Shown here in pieces: positions 34,765 to 46,980 of a stretch of DNA of 64,000 bases. The stretch is from Hansfordia pulvinata. Its lineage: Eukaryota > Ascomycota > Sordariomycetes > Xylariales. Position numbers and translations under genes: made by a program. Within the stretch, counting starts at the first letter, position 1; each line of letters opens with the position of its first letter. The notes beneath the pieces were generated by a model. That model saw only the letters and a program-made list of their open reading frames with translations. It was not told the origin of the DNA and ran no database searches. Where the stretch lies: NCBI GenBank assembly GCA_006538405.1, contig BJKQ01000009.1, positions 496,001 through 560,000 of the forward strand, given 5' to 3'.

Positions 34765-36427
34765 ATGGGCACCCTCGCGCGCATCGCCGTTGGCGTCCTC
34801 GCCATCTCCTTTATGACCTTCGTCGCCTTCTTTGGCCGCCTGCCTGCTCTGAGGTAAGTCATCAGCCAAACTTCCGCCCAGCGCCACTGCCAGGGGGTCC
34901 CGCGCCTGCCGGCCAGCACTAGGCCGGAGACACGGGGCGGCACGCGGCCACCCGCCTGTGGGCCAGGCCCGTATGTTCGGCCCCGCGTGCCCGTCCTTGT
35001 GACCGAGCACCGCATGCCAGATGCGCCATCTACATCAGGAGCTCATTGGCGACTTGCTCCCAGCTTGATCTCCTTCATCGCCTTTTGCTGACCTGCCCCT
35101 GCACAGAGGCACGCCCATCGCTTGGCTGCATCGTGTCATCTGGGTGTATATTCCCAATGCTCTACTGGCCTTGGACCACCGGCTCACCTCGGGTCGCCTC
35201 ACCACCGGTCTGGCCCGACTGGGCAACCGCATTCTCTATGGCCGCCACCCCACCATTTTGATCTTCTTCGTCCTGTTGCTGGCGGGCGGCGAGTTCATGT
35301 ACCTTCCCGGGGCCTGGCCGAGACTCGGCCCCTTCCACCAGTTCGTGGGCGCCATCAGCATAGCCCTGCCCTACATCTTTCTCTATCTGGCCGCTTTCAG
35401 CGACGCGGGCAGCGTCACATCCGACACTTTGGCCCGCTACATGTCACACTACCCGTATGACTTCACTCTCTTCCATCCTGGTCAGGTCTGCCGGACATGC
35501 AACCTGCTCAAGCCGGCGCGGTCCAAGCACTGCTCTGTCTGCAACCGCTGCGTGCACAAGATGGACCACCACTGCGTGTTCATAAACAACTGTGTGGGCT
35601 ACGGCAACCAGCATTGGTTTCTGCTGTTGCTCCTGAGCACCGCCTTTCTGACAGCATACGGCTCGGCTTTGGGCTGGTCCATGATCACCCACCGCGTCCG
35701 GGTCGGATACCGGCGACCCGACTTCTCCTTGTGGAAGCCGGCCACGCCTTACGACTGGCATGACTACTTGATACTGCTCACCGTGGGTATCCAGGACGAT
35801 GTGGGGGTGGGGTCGGTGACGCTGCTGACCATGATGACCTCGCCGCTGGTGTGGGGTCTCCTCACGTACCACATATATCTCATATGGTGCGGAACCACGA
35901 CCAACGAAAGCATGAAGTGGCAAGACTGGAAGATGGAGATGGATGAGGGATGCGCTTTCAAGCGTGGGCTCCCGGTGGAGAGGGTTAAGGACCCGCGCGC
36001 CGAGGCAATGTGGACGCGGTGGCCGGTTGAACCGGTGCAGGTCATGGTGCGGACCGAGAGCGGCAACCCTCCCAGCGCCGACTCACCGTCCGGGCAGGGC
36101 GAATGGGAACGCGTTTGGCGGCTGGCCGATGTCGAGAACTTGTACGACATTGGCTTCTGGGATAACCTTACTGATGTGTTCTTACTTGACTACTCCTTTC
36201 GCCGGGGGGATGGGAACGACAGCGACTCGGAAAGCGACAGCAGCAATAGTAGCCGGTCCGGCAAAGGGAAAGACGGTCTAGGCCGCGCGGATATCGAGCG
36301 AGGCCGAAGCAGAACGAAAAACCCGAAGGGCAAGGGGAAAGGGGGTGGGAAGGGCAAGCGAGGCGGGGGTGCGGGCAAGAAGCCCAAAGCACCGGCGATG
36401 GCCAGCGTGGTGAATGCCGCTACGTGA
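34765..36427 (+). CDS. SWF1: DHHC palmitoyltransferase Swf1
   Basis: Two exons, 34765-34853 and 35107-36427 (469 residues), split by a 253-nt intron (GTAAGT; GCACAG), long for this window. Exon 1 is an N-terminal membrane anchor (VGVLAISFMTFVAFFGRLPA). Further membrane segments follow (ILIFFVLLLAGGEFMYLPG, GAISIALPYIFLYLAAF, HWFLLLLLSTAFLTAYG, VTLLTMMTSPLVWGLLTYHI). The zinc-binding Cys-rich domain has VCRTCNLLKPARSKHCSVCN and the catalytic Asp182-His-His-Cys185. Swf1 palmitoylates single-pass membrane proteins such as SNAREs next to their transmembrane segment, at the ER. The last 80 or so residues are a Ser/Asp stretch followed by a Gly/Lys-rich tail (GKGKGGGKGKRGGGAGKK) that I infer to be a disordered extension. 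Confidence 0.92.
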
Positions 36428-37175
36428 GAGCCAAGACTGGAGTCATTGCATCTAGAAGCCAGCCTGATTCTTATTCCCATTTCTTGCGCCGTACGATACT
36501 CGCCGAGCAGTAGTGTGAGCCGACGATGGTGTGCAGCTATTGTGTGTGGGCTGACCGGTACTCGTATTGATCTTGACGGCAAATCACACGATTCCAGGTT
36601 GAAGAAATTGGGAATGCAAACGCGGACAACATCCCTTGGCCGTTAGCATGGCCGGGGGTCACGAAGGAGCTTGTTTCTAGAACACACTGCTGGAGAACCC
36701 GTTCCTGCATAAGGCCGGGATGGTGCCATGCTGAGGCGGTGCGTGGTCAGGGCAGGCCAGACAGCATCGAGCCATCTCCAACTGCGGCGAGCCAGGTGGT
36801 AATCATCAATGCTGTGATTGGCTGGGCCTCGATAAGTGGGTGAGCCTGGCCAATCACAGGCTAGGTGATGACCAGCAGCCAGGGAGCCCAGTGATGTCAG
36901 ACCCGCAACCGGGCATCAAAGGCGCATCGTCACTGTCGCAGGACAGCGGATCTGTTTGATGGCAGCTCGAGTACAAATATCCATTCTTCCCTCCTGCTAA
37001 GTGGTGAAGGAACATCATCTTCATAAACTTCCTCGCCATCCGCCATCACTCCATTAAACAACCTAAAGTCTCGCCGTACCAATCCTCCTCGAACGCTCCG
37101 GCCCAGCCTTAACCACCCAGCTCTCCCTCACTTACACCGAGTCCAAATCCACAAACCTCCTTCATTACCGTCAAG
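36428..37175. other. Intergenic region and promoter of the Cys-rich gene
   Basis: About 750 bp. It includes the SWF1 3' flank, the CCAAT dyad described separately, and a C-rich leader (37050-37175) directly before the Cys-rich protein start. Confidence 0.55.
36812..36859. promoter_or_regulatory. CCAAT inverted-repeat dyad upstream of the Cys-rich gene
   Basis: CTGTGATTGGC (36812-36822) and its exact reverse complement GCCAATCACAG (36849-36859) face each other across 26 bp. Each arm holds a CCAAT box, in opposite orientations. Bases flanking the arms on the inside are also partly complementary (GGGCCTC against GAGCC). It sits about 320-360 bp before the start codon, where fungal CCAAT-binding complex sites act. 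It may instead be a chance hairpin. Confidence 0.5.
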
Positions 37176-37646
37176 ATGAGCGCGGTCGCCAGTGCCACCT
37201 CCACCTGCTGCGGCAAGAACAGCGGCGGCGTTTGCGTTTGCGGTAAGTCTGCCTCCTTCCAAACATCCTCATCTACCCTCAACCCCTCCTCCTCCTTGCG
37301 TTCATCTCCCCGCTGCCGAGCCCACCGCTGACGTATAAACCCCGCCCACACAGCCAACCAAGCCACCTGCTCTTGCGGCGAGAAGCCCGCGCTGGCGTGC
37401 ACGTGCGCCAAGGCGGACGCGGGCGAGAACGCCACGTCCGGGGCGCGCTGCTCGTGCCGCGCCCGGCCAGCGGGCGCCTGCAACTGCGGCAACGCGGCGC
37501 GCGAGAACGCCGGCCTGCAGCCCGGCCAGGACGCCTGCGCCTGCGGCTCGAGGCCCGCCGACTCGTGCACCTGCGAGGCGGGCAGCGGCGGCGGCGGCGG
37601 CAGCGCCAACGACGGCAACGAGATCGACTTCACCACCCGGAAGTGA
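37176..37646 (+). CDS. CxC-rich metallothionein-like protein
   Basis: Exons 37176-37242 and 37354-37646 give 119 residues; the 111-nt intron has a GTAAGT donor and CACAG acceptor. The protein has 16 cysteines, arranged as one CC and seven Cys-X-Cys pairs (VCVC, TCSC, ACTC, RCSC, ACNC, ACAC, SCTC). It starts MSAVASATSTCCGKNSGGVC and ends IDFTTRK, the form of a small Cys-rich protein family widespread in Pezizomycotina. Two adjacent modules look duplicated (ENATSGARCSCRARPAGACN and ENAGLQPGQDACACGSRPAD). No signal peptide, so cytosolic. By composition it probably binds metal ions; the metal and physiological role are inference. A CCAAT dyad lies in its promoter. Confidence 0.8.
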
Positions 37647-39605
37647 GGGTTTCTTCTTCTTCAAGTTTTCTGGCTTGGTGCGCCAAGTTATTTTCCTGGA
37701 CATGCATTGGCTCGGAGTTGGTGATGGCGGGGCGTTATTTTGTTGTGTCAAGAAAGATGGACAGTGAGGCTGGCAGAGGAGCGGCATTGATACGGCATTC
37801 AGCATTGGCGTCGGCATCGATATTTGTCACGCCCGGAAAGGAATGGCATCGGCTGGTGGGGTTGGATGGGATTATGGCATGGGCGCAGCATGAAGAGACG
37901 GAGGCCAAGATTCAGGCAGCAGTTGGGTTGACTCTATTCGCGTTTCGTCGAGGAGTTGGGGAAGTCTATGTTGCAGGCGGTTGTCATAGCGAGGATATTC
38001 TTATGATCCTTCCACAGATGAATCTGCTCCGCCCATTGGTGATATAATTCTCACTGCGAAATACCTGATGGTCGGGTTCTGCAGGCGGATAGGACGGCTC
38101 AGATTGAAAGGTCCTCTTCTGAGCCACCAGAGATTATTCCCTTATATGAGGCTCGTGACCCTACGAACCCCGGGTACCACAAGTACGACGTAGCAAGATT
38201 GTTCGCTATGTTGAAGAAACAGCAACGATGTGCCGATATCTATCAAGTGGGTGTCGTCATCCTCTTATCCGATGGTCGTTTACGTCAATGTACGAGATAG
38301 GACGTCTTGAATGTGTAAAAGACTTAGCAAACCTTGAGATTACTCGTAGACTGGATAGTTACCTACGGTGAGATATCTATTCGGCTATCTTGAGTTGTCC
38401 CCGTCGTCACTGGATCCCGCAATTCGTCCTCGACCACAAAATCTCCTTGAATTTGACGAGATATAGGCTTATGTGGGTTTTATAGCGTCAGTCTCCGGAG
38501 ATCCCGCTCAAGCGCGCAACGCACGAGAGGACAAAGACAGGCTCTTGATATTACGTATTGTACATGTTCATCAGAAACAACCATCATGTGCAGAACGATA
38601 AGGGAGCAGTGTTTCTCCGGCAGGGCTACATACTATATTCTAGTTGCAGGTGCTGGATGCTGGTCGATCAATCAAGCACTCGATTAATCAGTCCACGCAG
38701 CTCTGTTATCCAATGAGACTTGAGGAAATTGAGGCCTGTCACCTTGCGTTCTCTACGCGCCGTATCGCCGGGGAAGGGCGCTGGCTCGACTGAATGGCGG
38801 CGATGCCCAGGCAATCCTGAGGCGTGTCGGGATGCCTGTGTAACGCGCATGCAGCCGTCTCAGGGGCTTGTTTCTTGTTCTTGTACAGGCGGGCATGGAA
38901 CCGTGGGAGCATCCGTGCAAGCCTCGGTTGGATGAACAGCAAGCAGAGACACGAAGCTTTAGATCTCGAGAACTTACCTAACTCGTACTCGTAGAAGAGA
39001 CAGAGCGAAAGCAAGCGCAGGCCAGGCCAGGCTGGGCAGGGCAGGGCAGGGCAGGGCGGGCCCACTGAAGGTCGCGCTCCAATCGCGTCAAGCTCCGATC
39101 AGCCCATTCCGCATCCGTGCAACACCATGGATTTCTTTTTTCTCTCTCATTTCTCTATTATCGCAGCTCTTTCTTCGACCGGGCCCTGGCTCTGCACTAC
39201 CACCGCCCCCTGTTCAATGTCCTTTCATCAGACTCTGGCTCAGGCCCCTCGCTTGCGCGGCTGCGAGAGGCAGATCCCGTTAGTTCTGCAGCTTGATCGC
39301 AGACAGCCAGTGACGAAGAGGAGATAGCTCGAGCCCTAGGGCTGCGGGCTGCATCGCCAACACATTCGCCTGTGGCCTGCTCTCGTGGATCATTACGCCG
39401 CGCTGGCACTGCGTCCGAGGTGCGGAATACCGCTGCGAGATACCTACCTACGGGTACCCTACCATCTGCAGACCCCGGGCCGCTGATTAGAGAATTCCTG
39501 TGTGTCGGTGCTCCGTACAAGTACCTAAGCGGGAAGCAAGAAGAACCTGCAGACAGATACTGGGAAGTATCCGGATCAGGCGATCTGCGTATTTCCAATG
39601 TATTA
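37647..39605. other. Intergenic region left of the transposon island, with a coding-like fragment
   Basis: About 1.96 kb. The first part is the 3' flank of the Cys-rich gene. A coding-like fragment lies at about 37990-38300 (listed separately). GGCAG/GGGCA tandem units occur at 39028-39058. The composition is normal for the genome up to the edge of the transposon at 39606, so no RIP spread into the flank is visible. Confidence 0.5.
37990..38300 (+). pseudogene. Orphan coding-like fragment, unidentified
   Basis: One frame reads GYSYDPSTDESAPPIGDIIL then TAKYLMVGF up to about 38080. Another frame, from 38085, reads ADRTAQIERSSSEPPEIIPL, YEARDPTNPGYHKYDVARLF, then AMLKKQQRCADIYQVG and stops at 38298. 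The two could be exons joined at TTCTGCAG (38077-38084), a frameshifted remnant, or a chance. Composition is protein-like, but no start and no clear downstream exon are seen. Family not recognised. Confidence 0.3.
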
Positions 39606-39641
39606 AGGCTTAACAATAGGATACGTTAACACGTTAAACGC
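39606..39641 (+). repeat. Left terminal inverted repeat of the Harbinger element
   Basis: Begins AGGCTTAACAATAGG; the inner 29 bases match the right repeat exactly in reverse complement. Compared with the right end (GGGCTTGACAATAGG), two G-to-A changes are present. Confidence 0.93.
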
Positions 39642-39821
39642 CCAGCAGCACGGTACATCTTCGCCTTATTAAATTAATACGTGTTCCTTAATATCACTTA
39701 CTTATCTCCATTATATATATTAACCGTATTTATTAACCGCCTTTACCCCTTTACGATACGTGTTTTTAACGAACTCGTCGTTTTTTAAGGTGTTTAACCT
39801 TTTATACATATACACACACAC

Positions 39822-39854
<33 letters not shown>

Positions 39855-40275
39855 CACGCGCACACGCGCCCCTTTAAAGTCGGTTAATTACGTGTTTTTA
39901 TATATATATACGTATATGATAAATTCCACCTTTTTAACGTAACGGATCGTAAACGACTTATTAAATAAAAACGCCTTTAACACCTTTTTAAATATCGATA
40001 TTAAACTTAACGTATTTAATAACTTAAACGTTAATATTACCGTTTATAAAAGTATTATCTTATAAAAAGATAACGTTATTAATATAAGCTTTTAAAATAA
40101 AGTTATTATTATATATCCTTCCCTTTTTTAACCCTTAAAGTTAAGTCGTATACGGTGGATTAATAAGGACGTTTATTACCTTATATAATAAATAACTTAT
40201 TATAATAATATTAATATATTTTACGTTATTATTATAAAGGCCTGTTTAAAGGTGTTTTTTTTAATTAAAAACGAT
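39642..40275. other. Left internal segment of the Harbinger element
   Basis: RIP-mutated AT-rich DNA between the left inverted repeat and the retrotransposon. It holds an alternating TA/CA microsatellite (about 39810-39868). PIF/Harbinger elements often carry a second, Myb-like gene, but none could be read here. Confidence 0.5.
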
Positions 40276-40280
40276 ATATT

Positions 40281-40817
40281 TATTACGAACCCGATTATTA
40301 AGCCGGTAAGACGGGCCATATTAATATAAGTAAAAGACCTATAAACTAATAGTTATATAAAACGACGTTAAACCAATTATGTACGTAAGAAAAAGCGGAT
40401 CACGGGTCACGTGATTTAAGGTGCTTAATAAAGGATTATTAAACAGAATTAAGCAAGCGGTTATACTTAACGACGCTCGATTAAGCGTAATTAAGCTATG
40501 TAAATTGCTTAATTCCGCTTAATTAAACTATATAAAGCATATTAAGTAATTAATAAGGGAATAAAGGATATATAAGGATAAAAAGGTTTCTTATATATTT
40601 AATCATTTATTACCTTAATAATTAATTTAAGCATTTAAGTTATTCTTAAATAAAAGTAACCTCTTAACGATAATCTACCACTTATTCAATACTTTAATTA
40701 CCGATTATCAATCGATTACTTAGCGTTTACCGATAAACGACCTTTTAAGTGTTCTTTTAAAATATAAACCCTTAAATTAATTTTATATTTTTCTTAAAAA
40801 GAATTTAAGTTATTATA
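40281..40817 (+). repeat. 5' LTR (537 bp)
   Basis: Starts TATTACGAACCC (a RIP change from TG at the terminus) and ends TTATATTATA. It aligns to the 3' LTR without gaps; the differences I compared are all transitions. Confidence 0.95.
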
Positions 40818-41892
40818 TTTTAATCACTTTTATTTAAGTATTTAATAATTGTTTATTAATACCTTTAAGTAATATTTAATTAACACGATATCGTCCTGAC
40901 CCGGATCCTTTAAATAACCGGTAACGTAAACGCCTTTAAGGAACTTAATTAAAGAAATAAAGGGGGTTAATAATAATAAAAAAGAGTACGATCTTATTAA
41001 AGGCGAGTATAAATAGTTACTTAATAGGCTTCGTACTTTATAAGATTAATTATAAGCTTCGTATTAAGCTTACGAAAACGTTAACGAGTAATTATAATAA
41101 GCCCGTATTAAGCGTATTAATATAGTTAACGAACTTTAATAAGCTTAACTTATTAAAGCTATATAAAGCGTTAAAGGCATTATTAAAGCTCCCTTAATTA
41201 ATATTAACCTTAAGATCAACCCTTTTAAAACCTTTAACAGCACCCTTAAATAACTTTAAAGGTTTTTAACTTAAATAAAAGTATTCTATTAATTATATAA
41301 ACACTTTAATAACGAAAGAGATTAAATTATCCACGCTAGGTCGTTTCTTTATAAAAAGGCTTTAACTTAATTTAAGCTATACCTTATTAAGGTAATCGAT
41401 AAACCTTAAAAGCAATAATCGATTAAAATTAAAGGGATCTTTATATCTTATATTAAATTTAAACGATAACTTAAAGGCTTATTTTAAGACTTAAATAAGA
41501 AACGATAAGCTAAAAAAGAACTTATTAACCTTTAATAAAAGACCTTAACGTCCTTTTACGCCGTAAACTTTAAACGCATCCTTACGTAACTTAATTTAAT
41601 TAAGGAAAATAAGATTCTTACGTTTTATTAAAGATTAAAGGAGGAAGTTAAAGACGAGTTAATTAAATAAGACTTATTAAATAGCTTTATAAAGTATATT
41701 AAGGCCGTTATTTATATTAATTCCCGACTTTATAAGCGACGTCGCGAGAAAGGAGGAAATAATTAACGTATATTATAAAATATAAAGCGATAACGATAAG
41801 GAGGAACGAAGCCTTACTTTACTTTTTATAAGTAATACTTAAGACTTATAAATATTAACCGCGCTCTTAATAATAAGTATAAGAAAATATTT

Positions 41893-41940
41893 AAGTATTA
41901 TAATTACGATAAATTAAGGCATATCGCGCGCGATTATAAA
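41893..41940 (+). pseudogene. gag nucleocapsid zinc-knuckle remnant
   Basis: Reads KYYNYDKLRHIARDYK. The three cysteine positions of the CCHC knuckle all read Tyr (TAT or TAC, one G-to-A step from Cys), while the His is kept. Confidence 0.85.
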
Positions 41941-43702
41941 GCGTTTAAACGACTTAAATAAGTTAACGAACATATTAAAGTTATTAAGGAAGTTACGATA
42001 AATTAAAACGGATAAACCTTTGTACTTAAAGAACGGGTTTATATAACTTATAAGGTATATAATAATTTAAACCTTAACCTTAAATTTAACGCTGCCTTTA
42101 ATATCTTATAAGGAGGGTTTAATAAAGTAATAAAGCATTAAAAACGACGCGTAAATTAATAAACTAAGACCTTTTAAAAAAGGATTTATAATGCCTTTTA
42201 AGTTAATTACATGTATTTAACCTTATAATAATACGTCGGTCACGATATATTTAATATTATAATGCTTTTATAAGACTTAAAGGATATATTAAAATAAAAA
42301 GCACATAAATAAGGCTTTATATAACGTAACTCCTTAAAGTAAATCCTTTAAGTAATCGTAAGAACTATTAATTAAAGGAAGCTTAATATTATTATATAAT
42401 ATAACGTTATACTTCGGATTTTTAAGCACGGATATTAACGAGTCATTATAAAAGAGCGAGCTGCTTATTTAAAATAAAAGATTTAGTTCTTTAACGAATC
42501 CGTAAATAATCCCCGATTATACGTATTACTCGATAAACGATACGATAACGACTTAAACGATATTATTAACGATATGCTTAAAGCTGAGAACGATAAAATA
42601 TAAGAACGTATTAAAATTATGTTATTTATTAAAGAAGATCCTTTTAACTTACTTATTAAAAAGGCTATATTTAAAAATAAGTAAGAATTACGCTTTAAAT
42701 TATACTTTATAAAAAATAAGATAAACGATAAAATTTAAAACGATAAATTAACGATTATAAGGACTCTCACACCCTCGTGATAAAAAACCTTATATTAAAC
42801 GACGAAATAATTAAAGTAACAGATTAATTAACACACGCTTAAACTTTAAAAGGGCTTAACGGATAAATATTAATTCCGGAATCCGACGAATACCTTTTAA
42901 GAAGTTTAATTAATTAAAACGATTAAGGAAAGATTTATTAAGTAAGGAGCTTATATAAATATTCTTTTAATAAAGAAGAAAAAAAAGATTTCTTTTATTA
43001 TAATAAAACCTTCAACGACATGAAAAAACTTATAATAATTTTAAACGAAAAAGACTTAAAAAAGGTATATAAAAACGTATATAACTTAATTCCTTACAGC
43101 GCTCGACACGGCGAGATCGTATAATATAATTATATTTATATTACTTATTAATAACACTTAATTAATAAAGTTAAGTATCGTTACTTCCTTATAAAAGTTA
43201 AAACGCTTAAATTAATACGGGAACCACGATATTATTAATACTTTAATCACTTCGTGTTAATAAAACCTTTTATATCTTATTAAAGAACACTTTTCGTGCC
43301 TTATAAGAAATTAAGATAACATTACAGCTTATTAAAAGGAACCGTGTGCGTAACACGTGTTAAACTCGTAAAGTAAATACGACACTTAATTAAAGAGTTA
43401 ATACTTAAAAGTCGGACGTTAAAATATATTAATAACTTATTAATTAAACTACCACTGTAAAACGATAAATAACGTGCTCCGCCTTTAAACACCGAATCAC
43501 GATAAAGTAAGGCTTTTACGAGCAGCTCTCGATAACACGGCTTAAAACGAGTAACGACGCGATAACACTTAAAAAATTAAAGCACCTTATTATTAATTTA
43601 AGGTAATAAATAAGAAAAACTTATATAATAAGATAAGCCTTTAATAAAAATAAAGCTATATAACTTAACGTAACGGTATGTTATAAATTAAAGAAAATCT
43701 AA

Positions 43703-43762
43703 GTATTAATTAATAACGGATCGACCCGGAATTTAATATCGCCACGAATCGTTAATAAATTT
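43703..43762 (+). pseudogene. Aspartic protease remnant
   Basis: Reads VLINNGSTRNLISPRIVNKF. The catalytic D-S/T-G position reads N-N-G, consistent with G-to-A changes. Confidence 0.75.
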
Positions 43763-44340
43763 AAATTATTATAAAATAAGAAAAACACCCCGTACCGACT
43801 TATAATAATAAATAAGAGTTATTTAAGGAAAGCTTAAAGATAAATCGAACGCGAGACTACGCCTTTCCCGGTTATTATTTAAGAACGACTTATAAACCTT
43901 TAATTAAACATCGTTAATATCTCGGATAAGATAATCTTAAGGATACCTTAATTATAATCGGTAAATCTTAAAGTTAATTAAAGTATTAACCGTTTTTAAT
44001 AAGAAACATTAAAAAGAGATCACGATACTCGGTTAAAGATAACGCTTTTATCACCGAATAGATTTAAGTTTATATTTATAAGACGCGTTATCGTTAAGAT
44101 AATAAAAAGGATTACTTATTAAAATAAGTAATACTTAAAGAGTATCGGTAATTCGCGATATTATTTTAAAATAAGTTCGATATAATAAACGGCTTATTAT
44201 TATACTTAAATTATAATTATACGATACCCTTTAAGGATAAAACTTAATTAACGTTTAAGTCCGTTTACTTATTAAACTTAATATAACGCGTTAAGCTTAA
44301 AAAGAAGCTACGATAAGATTTAAAAAAGGGATATATTAAA

Positions 44341-44830
44341 CCATTCACGTTTTTAATTAATTACCTTATTTTATTCGTGCTTAAAAAGGACGGATCTTAA
44401 AGGATATATATTAACTTTTAATAACTTAATAATATCACGATTAAAAACCGATATTCTTTACCTTTAATTAAAGTGCTTAAAGACTAATTATATAAAGCTA
44501 AGATCTTCACCGCGATAAATTTATTGAACGCTTATTATTTTATTAAGATCTTAAAAGGAAATAAATAAAAGATAGCGTTCCGGACACTTAAAGGATATTT
44601 TAAGTACTTAATAATGCTTTTTAAACTTACGAATACTCTAGTTAATTTTTAAAATATAATCGACGACACTCTTAAACCTTACCTTAATATCTTTATCGTA
44701 ATATACCTTAACGACATTTTAATTTATTCGGAAAACGAAACGGATTATATAAGCTATATAACGTAAGTCCTTTAAGCCTTTTAAAACGTTAACCTTTAAG
44801 TTAACCCGAAAAAGAGTTAATTTTATTAAA
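44341..44830 (+). pseudogene. Reverse transcriptase remnant
   Basis: The YLDD-type box is at 44701-44730 as IYLNDILIYS; the first catalytic Asp reads Asn. Upstream text (about 44380-44540) also fits the RT palm with stops in place of Trp/Gln codons. Confidence 0.9.
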
Positions 44831-45119
44831 TAAAAGTTGATTTCGTTAAATATATTATTTAATTAAGGAAAGTCTTAATATAATAATTTAAGATTTAAGT
44901 AATTAAGGATTAGCTTATTCTTAATAATATTTCGGATATCCGATCGTTTATCGGACTCACGAATTATTACTGTGCTTTTATTAAAAAGTATAATAAACAC
45001 GTTACACCGCTTACCGATATAATAAAAAAGGATCGCTTTTTCAAATAAAATGATAAACTTTAAATAATATTTAACGCGATTAAAAACGCTATTATATAAG
45101 AATTAATTATAATAATAAT

Positions 45120-45520
45120 AAATCTTAATAAACTTATAAAAGTCGAAACTAACGTTAATGACTTCGTTATAAAAGAATAACTTAAATAACGAGATAAATC
45201 CGGTAAGTTACACTTAATAACTTTCTTTTTAAAGAAGTTTAACGGACTTAAGCTTAATTATATAATACACGATAAAAAGCTTATAGTTATTATCGAAGTA
45301 TTTAAGGAATAAAGACATTATTTAAGTAATACCTTTACACTTATAATCGTCCGAACCAATTATAAGAACCTTACGGCTTTCACGGAAAATAAAGTCTTTA
45401 ATAAACGTTAAATTTAATAAATAAAGATCCTCTTTAAATTTAACTTTAAAATCGAATATTATAAAGGTAAAAAGAATGTTAAAACCGACGCTCTTAATAA
45501 ACGATTTAACCACTTTATAA
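45120..45520 (+). pseudogene. RNase H remnant
   Basis: ETNVNDFVI at about 45145-45171 marks the start (the first Asp reads Asn), and DALNKRF near 45488 is the usual end before integrase. Confidence 0.8.
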
Positions 45521-45699
45521 TAAACTTAATAACCGAATTATAATTTATTTTACGATAAGATAAGGATAAAAACTTAATCTTAATATAATAAATCCGACTT
45601 ACTTAAGTTAAAGAAGAATAGTTTAATTATAAATTACGATAAGAAATATAACGCTTAAAAGCATTATTAAATAATAACCGGTTTAACCTCTTTAAATAA

Positions 45700-46860
45700 C
45701 TTAATAAAGTTATACTTTTCCGCGATAAACGATTTATGCTTATATTATTATAACGGTAACTTATTATAATAATTTATAAAGACTTATCTTATAATTATTA
45801 AAAGATTTAAAAAACCATATAATAAGTACGACGCGATTACGATTTTCCGAACCTTAAAAGATTAATTAAAATAATAATCGGAGAATATGATATATATATT
45901 CGATTTAAGGCAACGCGATATAAGCCTTATAAAGAACTTTAACTTATACCTTTTAAAAATAAAGCATAAAAATCGGTTTTAATAAACTTTATTATAAAGT
46001 TACCGTTATTTATAAATTTAATAATTAAAATCGTTTATAATAATATTATAATTTATATAAAATAGCTTATTAAATTTACGAAGTTCCAGCTATTTAAGGA
46101 AACTATAACCGTAATATAAATTATATAACTTATAAATAAAACTATATTTAATTAATATAGTTTATTAAAAAAACTTATTACGGATCGAGATAAGCTTTTT
46201 ATAGCTTACTTTTAAAAATTATTTATATAATAACTCGGAGTGTAATATAAGACGTTAATAATATATCACTTATAAATAAATAATCGTATAGAACGACTTA
46301 ATTAAGTATTAAAGCAGTATTTACGATGTTACGTTAACTTCGAATAAAATAATTAAGTATCCTTTTTACTTAAAGTAAAATTCGTATATAATAACTTAAA
46401 TAATAAAGATATAAAGATATCACCTTTTTATATAAATTATAAATTCAACTTATAAAGATTATAATAAGTAATAATTAACGGTAACGCTTTAAAAGCTATT
46501 ATTTAAGTTAAATATCTCACGACTCTTTATAAACACCTTTATATAAAGCTTACGGTGATTTAATAACGTATAAAACGATATTACGATAATTACCGGTCGT
46601 TAAGGCCGACTTTTAAAAAGGGAGATAAGGTTTATTTATTACGTAAAAATATTCGAATTAAAAGACTTAATAATAAATTAAATTTTAAAAAGATCGGATC
46701 ATTTAAAATTAACGAGATCGTTTTATTAATTAATTATAAATTATCGTTACCCGACGTTATAAGAATTTATTTAATATTTTATATTTTATTATTAAAACCA
46801 GCACCGGTTAACGTATAACTCGAAACCGAAATCGAAGCTGATACCGATGCTTAAAAATTT
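45700..46860 (+). pseudogene. Integrase remnant
   Basis: The HHCC zinc region ends near RRDYDFPNL (about 45830-45856). The core has ITDRDK at 46178-46195 (second Asp kept) and RIERLN at 46285-46302 (Glu kept), fitting the DDE core of Ty3/gypsy integrases. Confidence 0.9.
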
Positions 46861-46980
46861 AAGGTCGAAAAGATATTAAATTCACGTTAATAAGGATTAA
46901 CGATAAAGTATTTAATATAATAAAAAAGTTACTTATTATTAGAAAACACTTAAAAACTTAAGGACCACTTAAGTTACTTA
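46861..46980 (+). pseudogene. Chromodomain remnant at the integrase C-terminus
   Basis: Reads KVEKILNSR, then IKYLI, two stops where Trp-containing text is expected, KSYLLLENT, a stop, KLKDHLSYL. This spacing matches the chromodomain core of fungal chromoviruses, which directs insertion to modified histones. Confidence 0.85.

Noticed and set aside
45322..45513. 63-residue minus-strand ORF in the AT-rich island
   Set aside because: It is the antisense of the RNase H remnant; stops are few by chance.
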